Shown here: positions 16,222 to 27,400 of the stretch, one piece after another
How the letters are laid out: each line of letters starts with the position of its first letter
Position numbering within the stretch: the stretch's first letter is position 1
Assembly (NCBI RefSeq): GCF_002294985.1
Contig: NZ_NSGE01000003.1
Span: 372,001 to 436,000, forward strand
From: Mesorhizobium sp. WSM3862
GTDB lineage: Bacteria > Pseudomonadota > Alphaproteobacteria > Rhizobiales > Rhizobiaceae
Length of the DNA: 64,000 nt
Reading direction: 5' to 3'
The notes under the pieces: generated by a model
Database searches by the model: none
Told to the model about the DNA's origin: nothing
The model's input: only the letters and a program-made list of their open reading frames with translations
Translations under genes and position numbers: made by a program

Positions 16222-16296
16222 TGTGCGAGACCGAATGTTAAACGAGGCCGCCCCGAGAGCAAGCGGCGTTGGTACCAATGAATATTTCGCGGCTGC

Positions 16297-16506
16297 CGCC
16301 GCGAAGACCCATACGCTCTCGGCAGGGATCCGCGCCCATACATTGCGCGAGGCAAGTTGCCGCGCGCCGTGCGCTTTGGCGACGAAGTCGCCACGGCGCA
16401 GACGGTACTCCCACTTGTCGCCGGGATAGATGCTGTCATCGAGATGCATCTCGATGCCGTCCGGGTGCAAGGGACCGCGGCTGTTGAAACTGACTTCGAG
16501 ATCGAG
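16297..16506 (-). pseudogene. Remnant of an ABC transporter ATPase C-terminal (TOBE) domain
   Basis: On the minus strand a 70-codon stretch reads DGIEMHLDDSIYPGDKWEYR and on through RGDFVAKAHGARQLA to WARIPAESVWVF. This pattern is typical of the final TOBE beta-barrel of spermidine/iron-type importer ATPases. No Walker or signature motifs are present upstream, so only the domain tail survives. The frame is open and in phase with the racemase-like gene 75 bases downstream. The neighbouring segment 16507-16785 holds nothing recognisable. It marks an old deletion or rearrangement at the island's right edge. Confidence 0.5.
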
Positions 16507-16785
16507 ACTCTGGCGATGGACGGGATCATCCCGCTTATCCTTTCGAGACCAGCTCACCATGGCAAGGAAGGAGGAAGGCGACCGCAGCCCAATAGGTGAT
16601 GGTCCTTGCCTTCGATCACGTGGCGAGACAGCCACTACAAAGCCCGTCGCCTCGAGCGCTACGAGCGTGCGACGTTTTGGCCGTGAAAACCGAGGACCGT
16701 GACTGGCCGAACCACGGTTGCGCATAATCCGGCGGAAGAGTTCCACTTCGGGTAATGTTGAAGGCCGCAGGAGGCAGGATCGGGC

Positions 16786-18117
16786 CTATCTTTCCCGAAA
16801 CGCGCGCTGGAACGAGTCCACTAGTGGCTTGGTCAGATAGCTCAGAAAGGTTCGCTCGCCGGTTGAAATGAAGGTTTCGACCGGCATGCCTGGGTAGATC
16901 TGCTCGGGCTTGACCTGCGGTGGCAGCTTGTCGGCCATCTTAAGCCGCACGGTGTAATAGGGCTGTCCAGTGCTGGGAGTGGTCAGCCGGTCCGCCGAAA
17001 TGTAGAACACCTTTCCCGGCACTTTTGGTGTGGTCCGCGCGTTCAGGGCTGTGAACATCATGTTCGCGCGTTGGCCGACTCGGATAGAATCGATGTCTTC
17101 AGGCTTGATCTTTGCCTCGACGATAAGTTCCTTCGTCGGCAGGAGCTCCATCGCAGGCTCGCCAGCACGAATGACGCTGCCTTCGGAATTGTAGAGAGAG
17201 CGGACGATGATGCCGTCCGCCGGGGCACGAATGGTCGTTCGCACCAGGACCGATCGAGCGGCGTTGATTTGTTCCTCAAGGTCGGCCACCTCTACCCGGG
17301 CCTTGTTCAATTCCGTGACGGCATCCTCGACCCGGGTGGTTGTTAGTCTTTCAATCTGCTGGCGCGCTTCCACGATCTGGGTGGCCGCGCTGGCGATTTG
17401 CGCCTCCAGCGATCCCTCCTGACCTACCAACTCGGCGGTGCTACGCAGAAGATCGGTGTATTCAGAACGATTTGTCAGTCCCTTGTCGAGCAAGTGCTTT
17501 TTGCGTTCCGTCTCGGCATTGACGATCGCGAGCTGGTTTGCCGCAGCATCCTTTTGCGCCTTCAAGCCGGCAACAGCTTCCCGAAGGGCTGCCACCCGTT
17601 CCCTAAGGATCTCCTGATCTGCGCCATAGCGCGCTAGCCGAGCCCGGAACTCCTTGGTTTGCTCTGCAAAGACGTCACTGAATTCGGACGCGTCTGAGTA
17701 GGCGCCTAAATCGCGGGGCAGGACGATTTTCTCCAAGCCGTCCCGTTCTGCCTCGAGCCGCGCGATCTCGGCCTTTTGTGCGACCCACTGTTTGAGGACT
17801 CGGTTGAGCTGCGACTGCGCCACCGTTGGATCGAGCACGATCAGCGCCTGCCCTCGTAAGACTCTGTCACCCTCTCGAGCTTTGACGCTGCTGACCACGC
17901 CACCTTCGAGATGCTGGATCATGACATTCTGTCCAGCTGCTGCAATCACTCCTGGCGCGATCGTTGCTCCGGCAATCGGCGCCATTGCGCCCCAGAATAC
18001 GAAGCCAAGCAAGAAAACGGACACGCTTGCATACCCCGCCAGCGTGATGCGATCTGTGCGCGTATCGACGTTGCGCTGCCAGCTATACGTCCTGGCGCCG
18101 ATGGCTTGGCTAGTCAT
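16786..18117 (-). CDS. Type I secretion membrane-fusion protein (HlyD/PrsE family)
   Basis: 443 residues, the usual length. A single N-terminal membrane anchor lies at about residues 27-50. It is followed by a lipoyl-like half ([20 protein letters not shown]), a long coiled-coil hairpin through residues 95-280 and the returning half ([16 protein letters not shown]), then the C-terminal beta domain ending [18 protein letters not shown]. It links the inner-membrane ABC exporter to an outer-membrane TolC-type channel, which is not in the window. It overlaps the exporter gene by eight bases. The likely cargo is the RTX protein encoded just upstream. Confidence 0.95.
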   Translation of the reverse strand: MTSQAIGARTYSWQRNVDTRTDRITLAGYASVSVFLLGFVFWGAMAPIAGATIAPGVIAAAGQNVMIQHLEGGVVSSVKAREGDRVLRGQALIVLDPTVAQSQLNRVLKQWVAQKAEIARLEAERDGLEKIVLPRDLGAYSDASEFSDVFAEQTKEFRARLARYGADQEILRERVAALREAVAGLKAQKDAAANQLAIVNAETERKKHLLDKGLTNRSEYTDLLRSTAELVGQEGSLEAQIASAATQIVEARQQIERLTTTRVEDAVTELNKARVEVADLEEQINAARSVLVRTTIRAPADGIIVRSLYNSEGSVIRAGEPAMELLPTKELIVEAKIKPEDIDSIRVGQRANMMFTALNARTTPKVPGKVFYISADRLTTPSTGQPYYTVRLKMADKLPPQVKPEQIYPGMPVETFISTGERTFLSYLTKPLVDSFQRAFRER

Positions 18118-19867
18118 TAGCGACCTTTATCTCGCCTCGAGCAGATGAGGGGAAAGGCACCACTCCTTCGCGCGACTGAGAGGCTGCAGGCCACCCCGCC
18201 TGGGCCCGTCGCTCGACAAGTCTATCGAGCACGCCCTTGGTCAAACCGTAGATCTCGACCTGGCCATTGCGTAGCATCAATACGCGATCGCATTTGGAAG
18301 CGAGAGAGGGCCGATGGGTTATGACAAGCACGGTCGTTTTTCGTGAACGCGCCCCGCTGATCGCGCGCTCGAGCGCGGCTTCGCCGTTGGAATCGAGATT
18401 TGCATTGGGCTCGTCGAGAACCAGCACCTTGGGATCGCCGTAGAAGGCCCGAGCAAGCCCGATGCGTTGACGCTCGCCACCCGAAAGGCGAACGCCGGTC
18501 GGGCCGATCAGCGTCGAGTAGCCATCCCTCTGACCCAGGATGAGCTCATGCACTTGGGCCCGCTGGGCTGCTTGAACCAACTTCTCGCTGGGCGCATTCG
18601 GTTCGAACCGCGCGATATTTTGCGCGATGGTTCCCGGGAAGAGTTCCACATCTTGCGGCAGGTAACCAATATGGCGGCCGAGTTGTTCCGGGTCCCAGTT
18701 CCGAATATCGCCGCCGTCGATCCGGATCGCCCCCGAGCGGGGCGCGATCGCACCGACGATGAGGCGCGCCAGAGTCGATTTTCCAGCCTGGCTCGGCCCT
18801 ACAATCGCGACTGTCTCGCCGGCGGCGACCTCAAAGGTCAAGCGCTTGATCAGCGGCAGCGAGCCGTCGGCCGCGCCCGGAAGATGATAGACTATTTGCT
18901 CCACGCTTAGCGCTCCTTCAGGAGCCGGCAATGCTACGTTTTCCTGGTTGTCGAGCCCGGACCGGAGAGCTGAAAGCCTCTTCCAGGCAAGATTGGCGTC
19001 GATGATCTGCCGCCAACTCCCAATGATCTGATCAAGAGGTTGCAGAGCGCGCGCCGAAATCATCGAGGACGCAAATATCATACCGGCGGTCATCTCGTTG
19101 TGGAGAACCAGATAAGCGCCGGCCCCCAATATCGCGATCTGCAGTGTCGAACGAGTGGTGCGCGATACACCGCCATAAAACGAATTGATGCGAGCGAGCC
19201 CATCCGAGGCGTGTAGAGAGCCGGAAAAACGGGTGCCCCAGAATTCTATCGCGTTGGACACCATGCCAAGTGCGCGAACGGTTTCGAAGTTTCGGGCGAA
19301 AGCCTGCGCCGAATTCATCGAGGCGTTGAGACTCTCCGCCGCCTCCTTGCCAGGTCGCGAGCTCGCGACCTGGTTCAGAATGGCGATGGCGACCATGAGA
19401 ACCGCTCCGACGATCGTCACAAGGAAGAGCAGCGGATGGATGAAATAGAGCAGGCCCACGAAGATCGGCCCGAAAGGAAGGTCGAAGAGAAAGAAAATGG
19501 TCCTCGAAGCGATGAAGCCTCGCAGGGTGGCCAAGTCGCGCAAGGCTTGAACATCGCCGAGGCCAGCGCGGGGGCCACTCATTGCAGCGAGAAAAGACGA
19601 TGTGCCCAAAGAGACATCCAGTCGCGCCGCGAGCCGGCTTGCGTATACACCCCGCACGACTTCGAGCACGCCGAAGAGCAAGAGCGTCGAAAGCGCAAGC
19701 AATGTTAGGTAGGTGAGCGTGTCCAAATTGGCGGCGGGCAAAACCCGATCATAGACCTGCAGCATGTAGAGAGGCAGAACTAGCACCAGGGTGTTCATCA
19801 CCGCGGAGAACAGGCCCATTTCGACCACGCTCTTCGACAGCACCCTTCTATTCGTGTAACTGGGCAT
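18110..19867 (-). CDS. Type I secretion ABC exporter, permease-ATPase (PrsD/HlyB-like, no C39 domain)
   Basis: 585 residues. The N-terminal membrane domain (about residues 15-300) begins [20 protein letters not shown], as in PrsD and RsaD-type exporters, and carries no peptidase domain. The ATPase has Walker [10 protein letters not shown], signature [17 protein letters not shown] and Walker [13 protein letters not shown]. It exports unprocessed RTX proteins with C-terminal signals. The gene is first in a two-gene unit with the membrane-fusion protein and lies downstream of the RTX cargo gene on the same strand. The 560-base gap between them suggests separate transcription. Confidence 0.95.
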   Translation of the reverse strand: MPSYTNRRVLSKSVVEMGLFSAVMNTLVLVLPLYMLQVYDRVLPAANLDTLTYLTLLALSTLLLFGVLEVVRGVYASRLAARLDVSLGTSSFLAAMSGPRAGLGDVQALRDLATLRGFIASRTIFFLFDLPFGPIFVGLLYFIHPLLFLVTIVGAVLMVAIAILNQVASSRPGKEAAESLNASMNSAQAFARNFETVRALGMVSNAIEFWGTRFSGSLHASDGLARINSFYGGVSRTTRSTLQIAILGAGAYLVLHNEMTAGMIFASSMISARALQPLDQIIGSWRQIIDANLAWKRLSALRSGLDNQENVALPAPEGALSVEQIVYHLPGAADGSLPLIKRLTFEVAAGETVAIVGPSQAGKSTLARLIVGAIAPRSGAIRIDGGDIRNWDPEQLGRHIGYLPQDVELFPGTIAQNIARFEPNAPSEKLVQAAQRAQVHELILGQRDGYSTLIGPTGVRLSGGERQRIGLARAFYGDPKVLVLDEPNANLDSNGEAALERAISGARSRKTTVLVITHRPSLASKCDRVLMLRNGQVEIYGLTKGVLDRLVERRAQAGWPAASQSREGVVPFPSSARGEIKVAND

Positions 19868-20429
19868 CCCCGAAATCGTCTCTTTTGGTTAAGGGATCAT
19901 TTTAGACAATGTTTATATATCATGCCAAGCAGCCGCGCTATCGGTTGCGACCTTTTGACAGCCTAGCCTTACGTTCATCGGAAGTTATCCACCGGTCATC
20001 CAGTTCGGCTGGGACGCCAGGAACCACCAATCCAGGATGGCGCTAAGCGTCTGATTCTCACTCAGAGAATTGAAGCGTCCAAACCTCAAAACTGCCTTAG
20101 TCAGCTAATCGCTTGCTGGCAGTGAAAATGACGTCTGCGAACGAGGCGGCGTGAAACTCAAGTTGCTAAATGTTTCCAATAATAGCGTCGCCGCCGCAGT
20201 AAGCTGGCCGCCGATAATGGTGTCGCCGCCATCGGCCCGATCGGTTTGGATGGTGATGGCAGCGCCGACTGCAAAGGCCGGCGCATGCGCATCCGCGGCG
20301 ATCAATGCGGCCGACGTTTATGGCAACTTGATCGGCGTCCGCCGCCTTTCTGATCGGTGACCGTCGGAACCAGGCACGGCGGGGGGCGCGCCCGCCCCTC
20401 GCCATGCCATGGTCCGATCGCATGAACGA
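19868..20429. other. Non-coding or degraded gap between RTX gene and exporter genes
   Basis: The first 50 bases after the exporter start are AT-rich (TTTATATATC at about 19,911) and may hold its promoter. A minus-strand frame at 20105-20305 ends with a short acidic and glycine-rich part (TIQTDRADGGDTIIGG) reminiscent of secreted repeat proteins, but it has no start signal and no partner domain. It may be a fragment of another exoprotein. Nothing else was recognised. Confidence 0.3.
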
Positions 20430-21812
20430 TCAAACGACGAATACGTCGTGATAGGTCAGTGCCGCTCCGGGCTCCAGGTGGGCGATTTCCACCTGCGGGG
20501 CCGATTTCGAGCCGTCGGGATCATAGGACAAGACGCCCGTGGCCCGGTTGTAGAGCAGGTGATCGTTGCTATGGGTGGCGTGTTCTCGCAACTCGAAATA
20601 CGACGAGTTCACCTGCGTCGGGCTGGACGAGGAACCGGCGCCGAGTTGGGTGAAGACGGCGTTGTCGAGATAGAGCGCGTCGTTTACCGCGTCGAAGTCG
20701 GTCAGTGTGTCGACATTGCCCGCGCCATAGGCGGTGTCAAACACAAAGGTGTCGTGGCCCGCGCCACCGGTCAGCACGTCGTTGCCACCCTTGCCCCGCA
20801 ATGTGTCGTTGCCAGCCAGGCCATCAAAGGTATCGGCCGCGGCAGTGCCGACAAATGTATCGTTCCCGGTCGTTCCGTGGGTCGGGTCCGTCGGCAGGGT
20901 CGGAGATGACGGTAGCGGGTCGGTCGGCACGGTCGGAGATGACGGTAGCGGGTCCGTCCCGTCATGGGCTGCGTGCCAGGCTGCCTTGGCGTGGGCCCAA
21001 TAGTCGCGGGCCGCCTGGCCCTGAAGGACCGTCCAGCCGGCGGGCGGCATTGGATAATCCGCCGGCAGCGGCGTGTCGGAGAGGTTGAGATAGTAATTGC
21101 CGTGCGACTCGACCGTCTTGTCCCAAGCCCGCTGCACCCGTTCCAAGCCGTTGTGGTTAACGTCGGTGATCGCCACCACGCAGTCGATAAAGTGCAGGCT
21201 GGGCACGATATCGGCAGCGCCTGTGCCCTTGTCGAGTTTGAATGGCGAACCGTGGGTCATCTCGCCTTTGCGAAGGTACTCTCCCATGCCTAGAAGCATG
21301 CCATCCATGGTGACCGAGTTGTCAGACCCATCCACGTCACCATCGCCAAGGCTCACTCCGGAAAACACGTGGTCGAACAGCGAATCCCGGATGGTGCCGC
21401 CGATGACGTCGTCGTCCTCGACCGCGTCGTCTCGTGAGTTGCCGACATAGGTATCCTCGATAAGGAAGGTGCCAGTGCCGCCGACACGGATGCCATCCCA
21501 GGGCTTGGTGATCGTCCAGTCGTCGATGACAAAGCTGTGGGCTGAATTCACGCGGACTGCGGCGGAGTTGACGTAAACGTCCTCCCAGGCGCCGGTTTGG
21601 GAGACCGTGCCGTTGATCGTGCCGCCCGACGCCACGAGGTTGTCGCCGGGGTTGACGACCGCGAAGGGATAGAGGTTGGTGGAGCTTCCCTGATTGGCGA
21701 CAATCCACGAGGCTTTGCTGGCATCGATAGTGGTGTCGGCGGGGAGACCGGATGCTTTATATTGGCGGTAGCCGTAGTCACCGCTCAAGACAATGGTATT
21801 CGTATCGGCCAT
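20430..21812 (-). CDS. RTX calcium-binding secreted protein with beta-helix-like N-terminus
   Basis: 460 residues, acidic, no Sec signal. Residues 1-250 show short strands with asparagine and glycine turns ([48 protein letters not shown]), the pattern of a right-handed parallel beta helix as in pectate-lyase-like folds. Residues 286-310 are a proline/serine linker made of an 11-residue tandem repeat. Residues 316-356 hold RTX nonapeptides ([27 protein letters not shown]), followed by the cap [15 protein letters not shown]. The C-terminus ends in small hydrophobic residues (DVFVV), as expected for a type I signal. Secretion by the adjacent exporter pair is inferred. A polysaccharide-binding or lyase role is possible. 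Confidence 0.88.
   Translation of the reverse strand: MADTNTIVLSGDYGYRQYKASGLPADTTIDASKASWIVANQGSSTNLYPFAVVNPGDNLVASGGTINGTVSQTGAWEDVYVNSAAVRVNSAHSFVIDDWTITKPWDGIRVGGTGTFLIEDTYVGNSRDDAVEDDDVIGGTIRDSLFDHVFSGVSLGDGDVDGSDNSVTMDGMLLGMGEYLRKGEMTHGSPFKLDKGTGAADIVPSLHFIDCVVAITDVNHNGLERVQRAWDKTVESHGNYYLNLSDTPLPADYPMPPAGWTVLQGQAARDYWAHAKAAWHAAHDGTDPLPSSPTVPTDPLPSSPTLPTDPTHGTTGNDTFVGTAAADTFDGLAGNDTLRGKGGNDVLTGGAGHDTFVFDTAYGAGNVDTLTDFDAVNDALYLDNAVFTQLGAGSSSSPTQVNSSYFELREHATHSNDHLLYNRATGVLSYDPDGSKSAPQVEIAHLEPGAALTYHDVFVV
20885..20962 (-). repeat. 33-bp tandem repeat encoding [11 protein letters not shown] linker
   Basis: Two full copies and part of a third of a 33-base unit encode the linker [11 protein letters not shown] / [11 protein letters not shown] / TDP between the beta-helix-like region and the RTX domain. 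Only a few bases differ between copies, so the copy number may vary among strains. Confidence 0.75.
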
Positions 21813-22348
21813 TCTTGGCGACCTTTCACACCCCCACCCTTTCTGCCCAACATGCCTGAAGCCCGAATGGCTCGCGGCCAAAAGAGCCCAGGTTAGCGGT
21901 ATGGAGCAAATCACAAAATTTAAAAAAAGTGTCTCAAAATGTAACAATATATCTCTCGCGGGAATTGGGTGGCGCGGCGATTTCAGCGCGGATTCTCTTC
22001 AGTGGTCTCAACGCGGCTTTCGCCCCCTTGCCACCTCCGAAACCCACCGGCCTCGCAGGAGCAGTCCATGAGCGGAGACTGTGCGCACGAGTTCCATCGT
22101 TGCAAATCATCGAAATCCGGACGATTGGCGAGACGATCAAATTCGTCCGTGAGTTATGGGGCAAGAACGCACGCCGGGATGTCGAGCGCCCGGCAATGAA
22201 CTGACCGATATTTGCGTCAGCTCGACATCACGCTGTCTCAATATGAAGTGGAAGTCCGTGCTCTGGTCGCGGCGAGCGGTGGGGCAGGTCCCTCGACAAT
22301 ATCGGCCCGACCTCCTATATGCTTCGCGCAAAAGCACGGAGAAAGGGT
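21813..22348. other. RTX promoter region and degraded sequence
   Basis: The 21,880-21,960 part is AT-rich and probably carries the RTX gene promoter on the minus strand. From about 22,060 to 22,300 several frames have protein-like runs (for example IIEIRTIGETIKFVRELWGK and then, in a different frame, RQLDITLSQYEVEVRALVA) interrupted by stops, consistent with a decayed gene. A 43-codon frame at 22,069 has a reasonable ribosome site (AGGAGCAGTCC) but an unconvincing product. Confidence 0.35.
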
Positions 22349-22561
22349 GTGTCCCGAGAGCGTGACGTGCTTATGTGGCGCGAAGCCGGGAAACTTGCGT
22401 TATCTGGCGATTATGAAGGATGGCTTGCCATCGAATGGGAGCTTCGTAGCAGAGGATTCTCACGCGCCAAGCTGCTGTTCGATAACGACCGGGTCCGAAA
22501 AAAATTGGATGAGATCTGCAAGAGGGCACAGGAGCAACGCGCCGACCCCAAACGGACCTAA
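22349..22561 (+). CDS. Small charged helical protein, function unknown
   Basis: 70 residues from a GTG with GGAGAAAGG upstream; an in-frame ATG at 22319 would add ten residues but lacks a ribosome site. The body MWREAGKLALSGDYEGWLAI, ending in FDNDRVRKKLDEICKRAQ, is rich in charged residues and predicted to be helical. Short proteins of this kind are common in rhizobia with no assigned role. It is separated by 176 bases from the HAD-ATPase gene on the same strand. Confidence 0.6.
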   Translation: MSRERDVLMWREAGKLALSGDYEGWLAIEWELRSRGFSRAKLLFDNDRVRKKLDEICKRAQEQRADPKRT

Positions 22562-22737
22562 AGACCAGAAGCGCCCCGCCTTTCCAGAACCCAGCCAACC
22601 TTCTCTCTCCGATGAATTGCATTTCTCCAAGCCTGGTTCGCGCCAGGGAGGCGAAAGCGCCGGCCTAAACCTTTTCCGCCGACAGACGTTGTTTGTTCCA
22701 GACGGACCGAGCGACCGGCAGCGGAGAGGATCACCCG

Positions 22738-24450
22738 ATGTATTTCATGGCACTGGCCACCGACTACGACGGCACGCTGGCGCATGACGGACTGGTCACC
22801 GCCAGCACGCTGTCGGCGCTGAAGAAGCTGAAGAAGTCCGGCCGCAAGCTCATCCTGGTCACCGGCCGCGAACTGCCCGATCTCAAGGAGGTGTTTCCGG
22901 AGGTCGGGCTGTTCGACAAGGTGGTGGCCGAAAACGGCGCGCTGATCTACACGCCGGCGAGCGAGGAAGAGCAAACGATCTCGCCCTCGCCTTCCGCCGA
23001 TTTCGTCGACAGACTGAAGAAGCGCGACGTCAAGCCGCTCTCGGTCGGCCGCTCGATCGTTGCTACCTGGGAGCCGCACCAGGCCACCGTGCTCGACGTC
23101 ATCAAGGAGCTCGGCCTTGAGCTGGAGATCATCTTCAACAAGGGCGCGGTGATGATCCTGCCCTCAGGCATCAACAAGGCCACCGGACTGGCGGCTGCGC
23201 TCAAGGACCTCAGATTGTCGCCGCATAATGTGGTGGGTATCGGCGACGCCGAGAACGACCACGCCTTCCTCAGGGCTTCGGGTTGCAGCGTCGCCGTCGC
23301 CAACGCACTGCCCGCCGTGAAGGAAACCGCCGACCTCGTCACCAGGGAGGCGCGCGGCAAGGGTGTCGAAGAACTGATCGGCAAGCTGATAAAGCAGGAT
23401 CATCTGATAGCTCGCAAGCGCTTGCGCGGCGTCCTGCTGGGAACTGCCAACGGCAAGAAGGTTTATCTGTCGCCCGTCGAGACCGTTCTGATCGCCGGAA
23501 GCTCCGGTATCGGCAAGTCGACATTGGCCACAGCGCTCACCGAGCGGCTTGCCGAACAGGGATTGCAGTTCTGCATTTTCGATCCCGAGGGCGACTATGA
23601 CGGACTGGAGGGCGCCGTTCCGCTAGGTGATGGCTCGACTACACCCAGCAAGGAGCAATTGCTGGAGCTGATCGAAAAGCCTGGCACCAATATCGTGGTC
23701 AACGGGCTGGCGCTGAAGGTCGACGAGCGGCCCGACTTCTTTGCCGAATTGCTGCCAGGCCTCGGCAGCGTCCGCTACCGCACGGCAAGGCCGCATTGGC
23801 TGATCATCGACGAGGCGCATCACCTTCTGCCCAGGCGCCGCGAGGACACGCGCGCGGTGCTGTCGCTCGAGCTGCCGGGCACGGTGCTGATCACCGTGCA
23901 TCCGGAAGCGATTTCGACCGGGGTCCTGCGCCTGGTGACGGCGGTCATCGCGCTCGGTCCGAAGGCGAAGAGCGTGATCAAGACCTTCTGCAAGGAGGCC
24001 GGGCTGGAGGCGCCCAAGAGCATTCCTTCGCCGAAGGGTGACCGGGTCCTGCTATGGCGGCCGCAAGACGGCAAGAAGCCGTTCACGGTCAAGGCGATCG
24101 AACCCGACCAATCGCTGAAGCGGCACAGCCGCAAATATGCCGAAGGCGAGCTCGACGAGGCCGGCAGTTTCTATTTCACGGGGCCGGAAAAGGCGATGAA
24201 CCTCAGAGCCCACAATCTGATCATTTTCGCCCAAATGGCGGAAGGCATCGACGACAAGACCTGGGAATACCACCTGCGCGCCGGCGACTATTCCAAATGG
24301 TTCCGCCAACAGATCAGGGACAAGGAACTCGCCCGCGAGACGTCAGAGGCCGAGAAGGACAAGAGCCTATCGCCCGAGGAGAGCCGCAAGCGCGTGCTGG
24401 AGGCCGTGCGCCGGCGTTACACGGCGCCAGCCACGGCACCGGAGACGTAA
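22738..24450 (+). CDS. Fusion of Cof-type HAD phosphatase and HerA/DUF87-like ATPase
   Basis: 570 residues in two parts. Residues 1-215 form an HAD-IIB phosphatase: nucleophile motif DYDGTL (9-14), TGR (42-44) and the late motif GIGDAENDHAF (167-177). Residues 225-460 form a P-loop ATPase: Walker A AGSSGIGKST (253-262), FDPEGDYDGL, as in HerA-type proteins, and Walker B WLIIDEAHH (354-362), then a tail with conserved tryptophans. The Cof family dephosphorylates sugar phosphates; the HerA/DUF87 group includes DNA translocases and small regulatory ATPases. Both active sites look intact. Function of the fusion is unknown. The ATG follows GGAGAGG. It is convergent with smc, 30 bases apart. Confidence 0.85.
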   Translation: MYFMALATDYDGTLAHDGLVTASTLSALKKLKKSGRKLILVTGRELPDLKEVFPEVGLFDKVVAENGALIYTPASEEEQTISPSPSADFVDRLKKRDVKPLSVGRSIVATWEPHQATVLDVIKELGLELEIIFNKGAVMILPSGINKATGLAAALKDLRLSPHNVVGIGDAENDHAFLRASGCSVAVANALPAVKETADLVTREARGKGVEELIGKLIKQDHLIARKRLRGVLLGTANGKKVYLSPVETVLIAGSSGIGKSTLATALTERLAEQGLQFCIFDPEGDYDGLEGAVPLGDGSTTPSKEQLLELIEKPGTNIVVNGLALKVDERPDFFAELLPGLGSVRYRTARPHWLIIDEAHHLLPRRREDTRAVLSLELPGTVLITVHPEAISTGVLRLVTAVIALGPKAKSVIKTFCKEAGLEAPKSIPSPKGDRVLLWRPQDGKKPFTVKAIEPDQSLKRHSRKYAEGELDEAGSFYFTGPEKAMNLRAHNLIIFAQMAEGIDDKTWEYHLRAGDYSKWFRQQIRDKELARETSEAEKDKSLSPEESRKRVLEAVRRRYTAPATAPET

Positions 24451-24480
24451 CTCAGTCGGTTCCGGGCGCCAAGCCCGCCC

Positions 24481-27400
24481 TCAACTCGCCTCGCGCAGCG
24501 CCTCAGCGGCCTGCAGGTCGACCGAGACCAGCTGGCTGACGCCCTGCTCGGCCATGGTGACGCCGAACAGGCGGTCCATGCGCGCCATGGTGATCGGGTT
24601 GTGGGTGATGATGACGAAGCGGGTTTCCGTCGTTTTCGACATCTCGTCCATCAGGTTGCAGAAGCGCTCGACATTGTGGTCGTCGAGCGGGGCGTCGACC
24701 TCGTCGAGGACGCAGATCGGCGCCGGGTTGGTAAGGAAGACGGCGAAGATCAGCGACATGGCGGTGAGCGCCTGCTCGCCGCCGGAGAGCAGCGTCATGG
24801 TCTGCGGCTTCTTGCCGGGCGGCCGGGCGAGGATTTCGAGGCCGGCTTCCAGCGGATCTTCGGACTCGATCAGCTGCAATTCGGCCGTGCCGCCACCGAA
24901 GAGATGTGCAAACAGCCGCTGGAAATGGCCGTTGACCACCTCAAAGGCCGACAGCAGGCGTTCACGGCCCTCGCGGTTGAGGCTCTGGATCGCTTGGCGC
25001 AGTTTTCTGATCGCCTCTATGATGTCCTCGCGCTCGGACACGATGATTTCCAGGCGGTCCGACAGCTCCCTCTGTTCTTCCTCGGCGCGCAGATTGACGG
25101 CCCCTAGCCGCTCGCGCTCGATCTTCAGCCGGTCGAGCTGGCGCTCGACCTCGGCCATGTCCGGCATCGGGTCGTCGGTCTCTAGCCCGGTATGCTTGAT
25201 GACGAGATGCGGCGGCGTGTTCAACGCTTCCTGGATGCGAGCCTCGACCTCGGCGCGGCGTTCGTCGGCCGCGGTCAGCCGCTCCTCGGCGCGGACGCGG
25301 GTCTCGCGCGCTTCGGCAAGCGACTGGATCGCCGCGGTCGCCGCCTTGTCGAGCTCGGCTTGCTTGGTCTCCGCTTCCTGCAGGCGATCGCCGGCGGCCT
25401 GGCGCAGCGCCTCGGCCTCGGAAAGCTGACTCAACAGCGCACGGCGCTTGGCGTCGATCTCGTCGGGCGCGTCGGCCAGCCGCTCGCGCTCAGCTTCGGC
25501 CTCAGCCTTGCGCTCGCCAAGCGCGGCGATCTGCGTCGAGGCGTTTTCGGCCCGCTCCAGCCAGTTCTTGCGCTCGGTGCCGATCGCGTCGAGCCGGCGC
25601 ATGCGCGCTTCGGCCTCGCGCCGTAGGCCGTCATGCACGGCGCGCGTATCGGCAAGCGTGGCGCGGTCGCGAGCTACACTGGCGGAGGCCTGCTCGAGCT
25701 GGAGCTGCAGGTCGCCGAGATCGGGCGCGTCCCTGAGCATCTCCTCGGCTTCGAGGAAAGCGGCTTGCGTCTCTTCATGGCTGTCGACGATGCGCGCGCG
25801 GGCGTCATCCAAGGCAGCACGGCGGCTGGCCAGCTCGCCGCCGGCCTTCTCGGCCTCGGCCAGCGCGTTACGGGCGGCGTCCAGTGCGTGCTGGGCATCG
25901 CGGCCGGCCTGACGCGCGTGGCGCTCGGCCTCGCTCGCCTGGCGCATGGCCTGCTCGGCGCGCGTCAGCGCCTCCTCGGCCTCGCGCACGACGCGGGTCG
26001 CCTGCACGGCCTCGGCATCGAGCTCCGCCAGGCGGTTCTTCTGCGCCAGCCGCTGCGCGGCAGCGGTCGGCGCATCGGCGCTGGCCGTCAAGCCGTCCCA
26101 GCGCCAGAGCGCGCCGTCGCGGCTGACCAGCCGCTGGCCGGGCGCGAGCTGCGCTTGAAGGCGACGGCCATCGGCGGCGTCGACGATGCCGATCTGCGCC
26201 AGGCGGCGGGCAAGCTGTGCCGGCGCGCGGACCACACTCGCCAGGCTCCTCACGCCTTCGGGCAGCGCCGCGTCACCCGGTTGAACCGCGCTCTCGCCCC
26301 AATGCACCGGGGCGGTGCGGTCGAGCGGCACGTCGAGGTCCTCGCCGAGCGCGGCGCCAAGTGCCGTCTCGTAGCCGCGCTCGACGCTGATCTGCTCCAG
26401 CACCGAGGGGAAGAGATCGCCGCTCGCGGCGTTGAGTATCTTGGCCAGCGTGCGCGCTTCCGTCTCGATGCGCTGCAATTCGGCCTTGGCATCCTGCAGA
26501 GGCGGACGGGCAGCACTTTCGGCGGCGCGCGCCTCGGCGACCGCCTGCTCGGCGGCGATGGCGCCTAGCTCGCTCTCTTCCAGGCGGGCGAGCGCATCCT
26601 CGACCAGCAGCCGCTTCTCGGCGGGATCCGGCAAGCCGGCAATGCGCGAGACGATGTCGGACAGCTCGCGATCGACCTCGGCAAGCTGGCGTGCGAAGCG
26701 GTCGCGGCGCTCGGCGGTTTCACGCAAAGTGCGCTCGATCTGGTGGCGCGAGGCGGCCGCCTCGGCGCGTTCGGCAGTCAGCGCGGCCAGCCTGGCTTCG
26801 CTCTGCGAGAGGGTCGCGCCGGCCTGCTCGAAGGCGGCGCGGGTGGTGGCTTCGCGCTCGGCAGCACCTGCATTGTCCGAATTGAGCTCGGCTTCCTCGG
26901 CGCGGAGACGCTCCAGAATGTCCGCATTGTCGCGCACCATCCGCTCCTCGCGGGCGATGTCTGCATCGAGCTGTTGCAGGCGCCGCTCCAGCTCCGCCTG
27001 GCGCGAGCGGATGCGACCGGCCTCTTCTTCGATCTGCGTCTTGGCGATCGACAGGCGCTGAAAGGCCGCCGCCGCGGCCGCTTCCGCGTCGCGCAGGTCG
27101 GGCAGGCGGTGGGCAGCGATGCCCTGCTCCCTCGCAGCGGCCATCTGGGCTGCGGCGCGGTCACCGACCAGCGTGGTGGCAACGGCAAGCGCCGAACGCG
27201 CTTCGCCTTCCTGGGTTTTGGCCAGCGTCCAGCGCAGATGCAGAAGCGTCGCCTCGGCCTTGCGGATGTCGGCCGACAGGTTCTTGAAGCGCGAGGCCTG
27301 GCGCGCCTGGCGCTTCAGGCTGTCGATCTGGCTTTCCAACTCGCCGACGACATCGTCCAGCCGTTCGAGGTTTTGTTCGGCCGCCTTCAGCCGAAGCTCC

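Noticed and set aside
20105..20305. Minus-strand frame with a glycine/aspartate-rich segment
   Set aside because: No start signal, only 66 codons, and too little resemblance to RTX repeats; recorded only as part of the gap.
22069..22200. 43-codon frame with AGGAGCAGTCC upstream
   Set aside because: Serine/arginine-rich product with no protein-like features; lies in a stretch that looks degraded.
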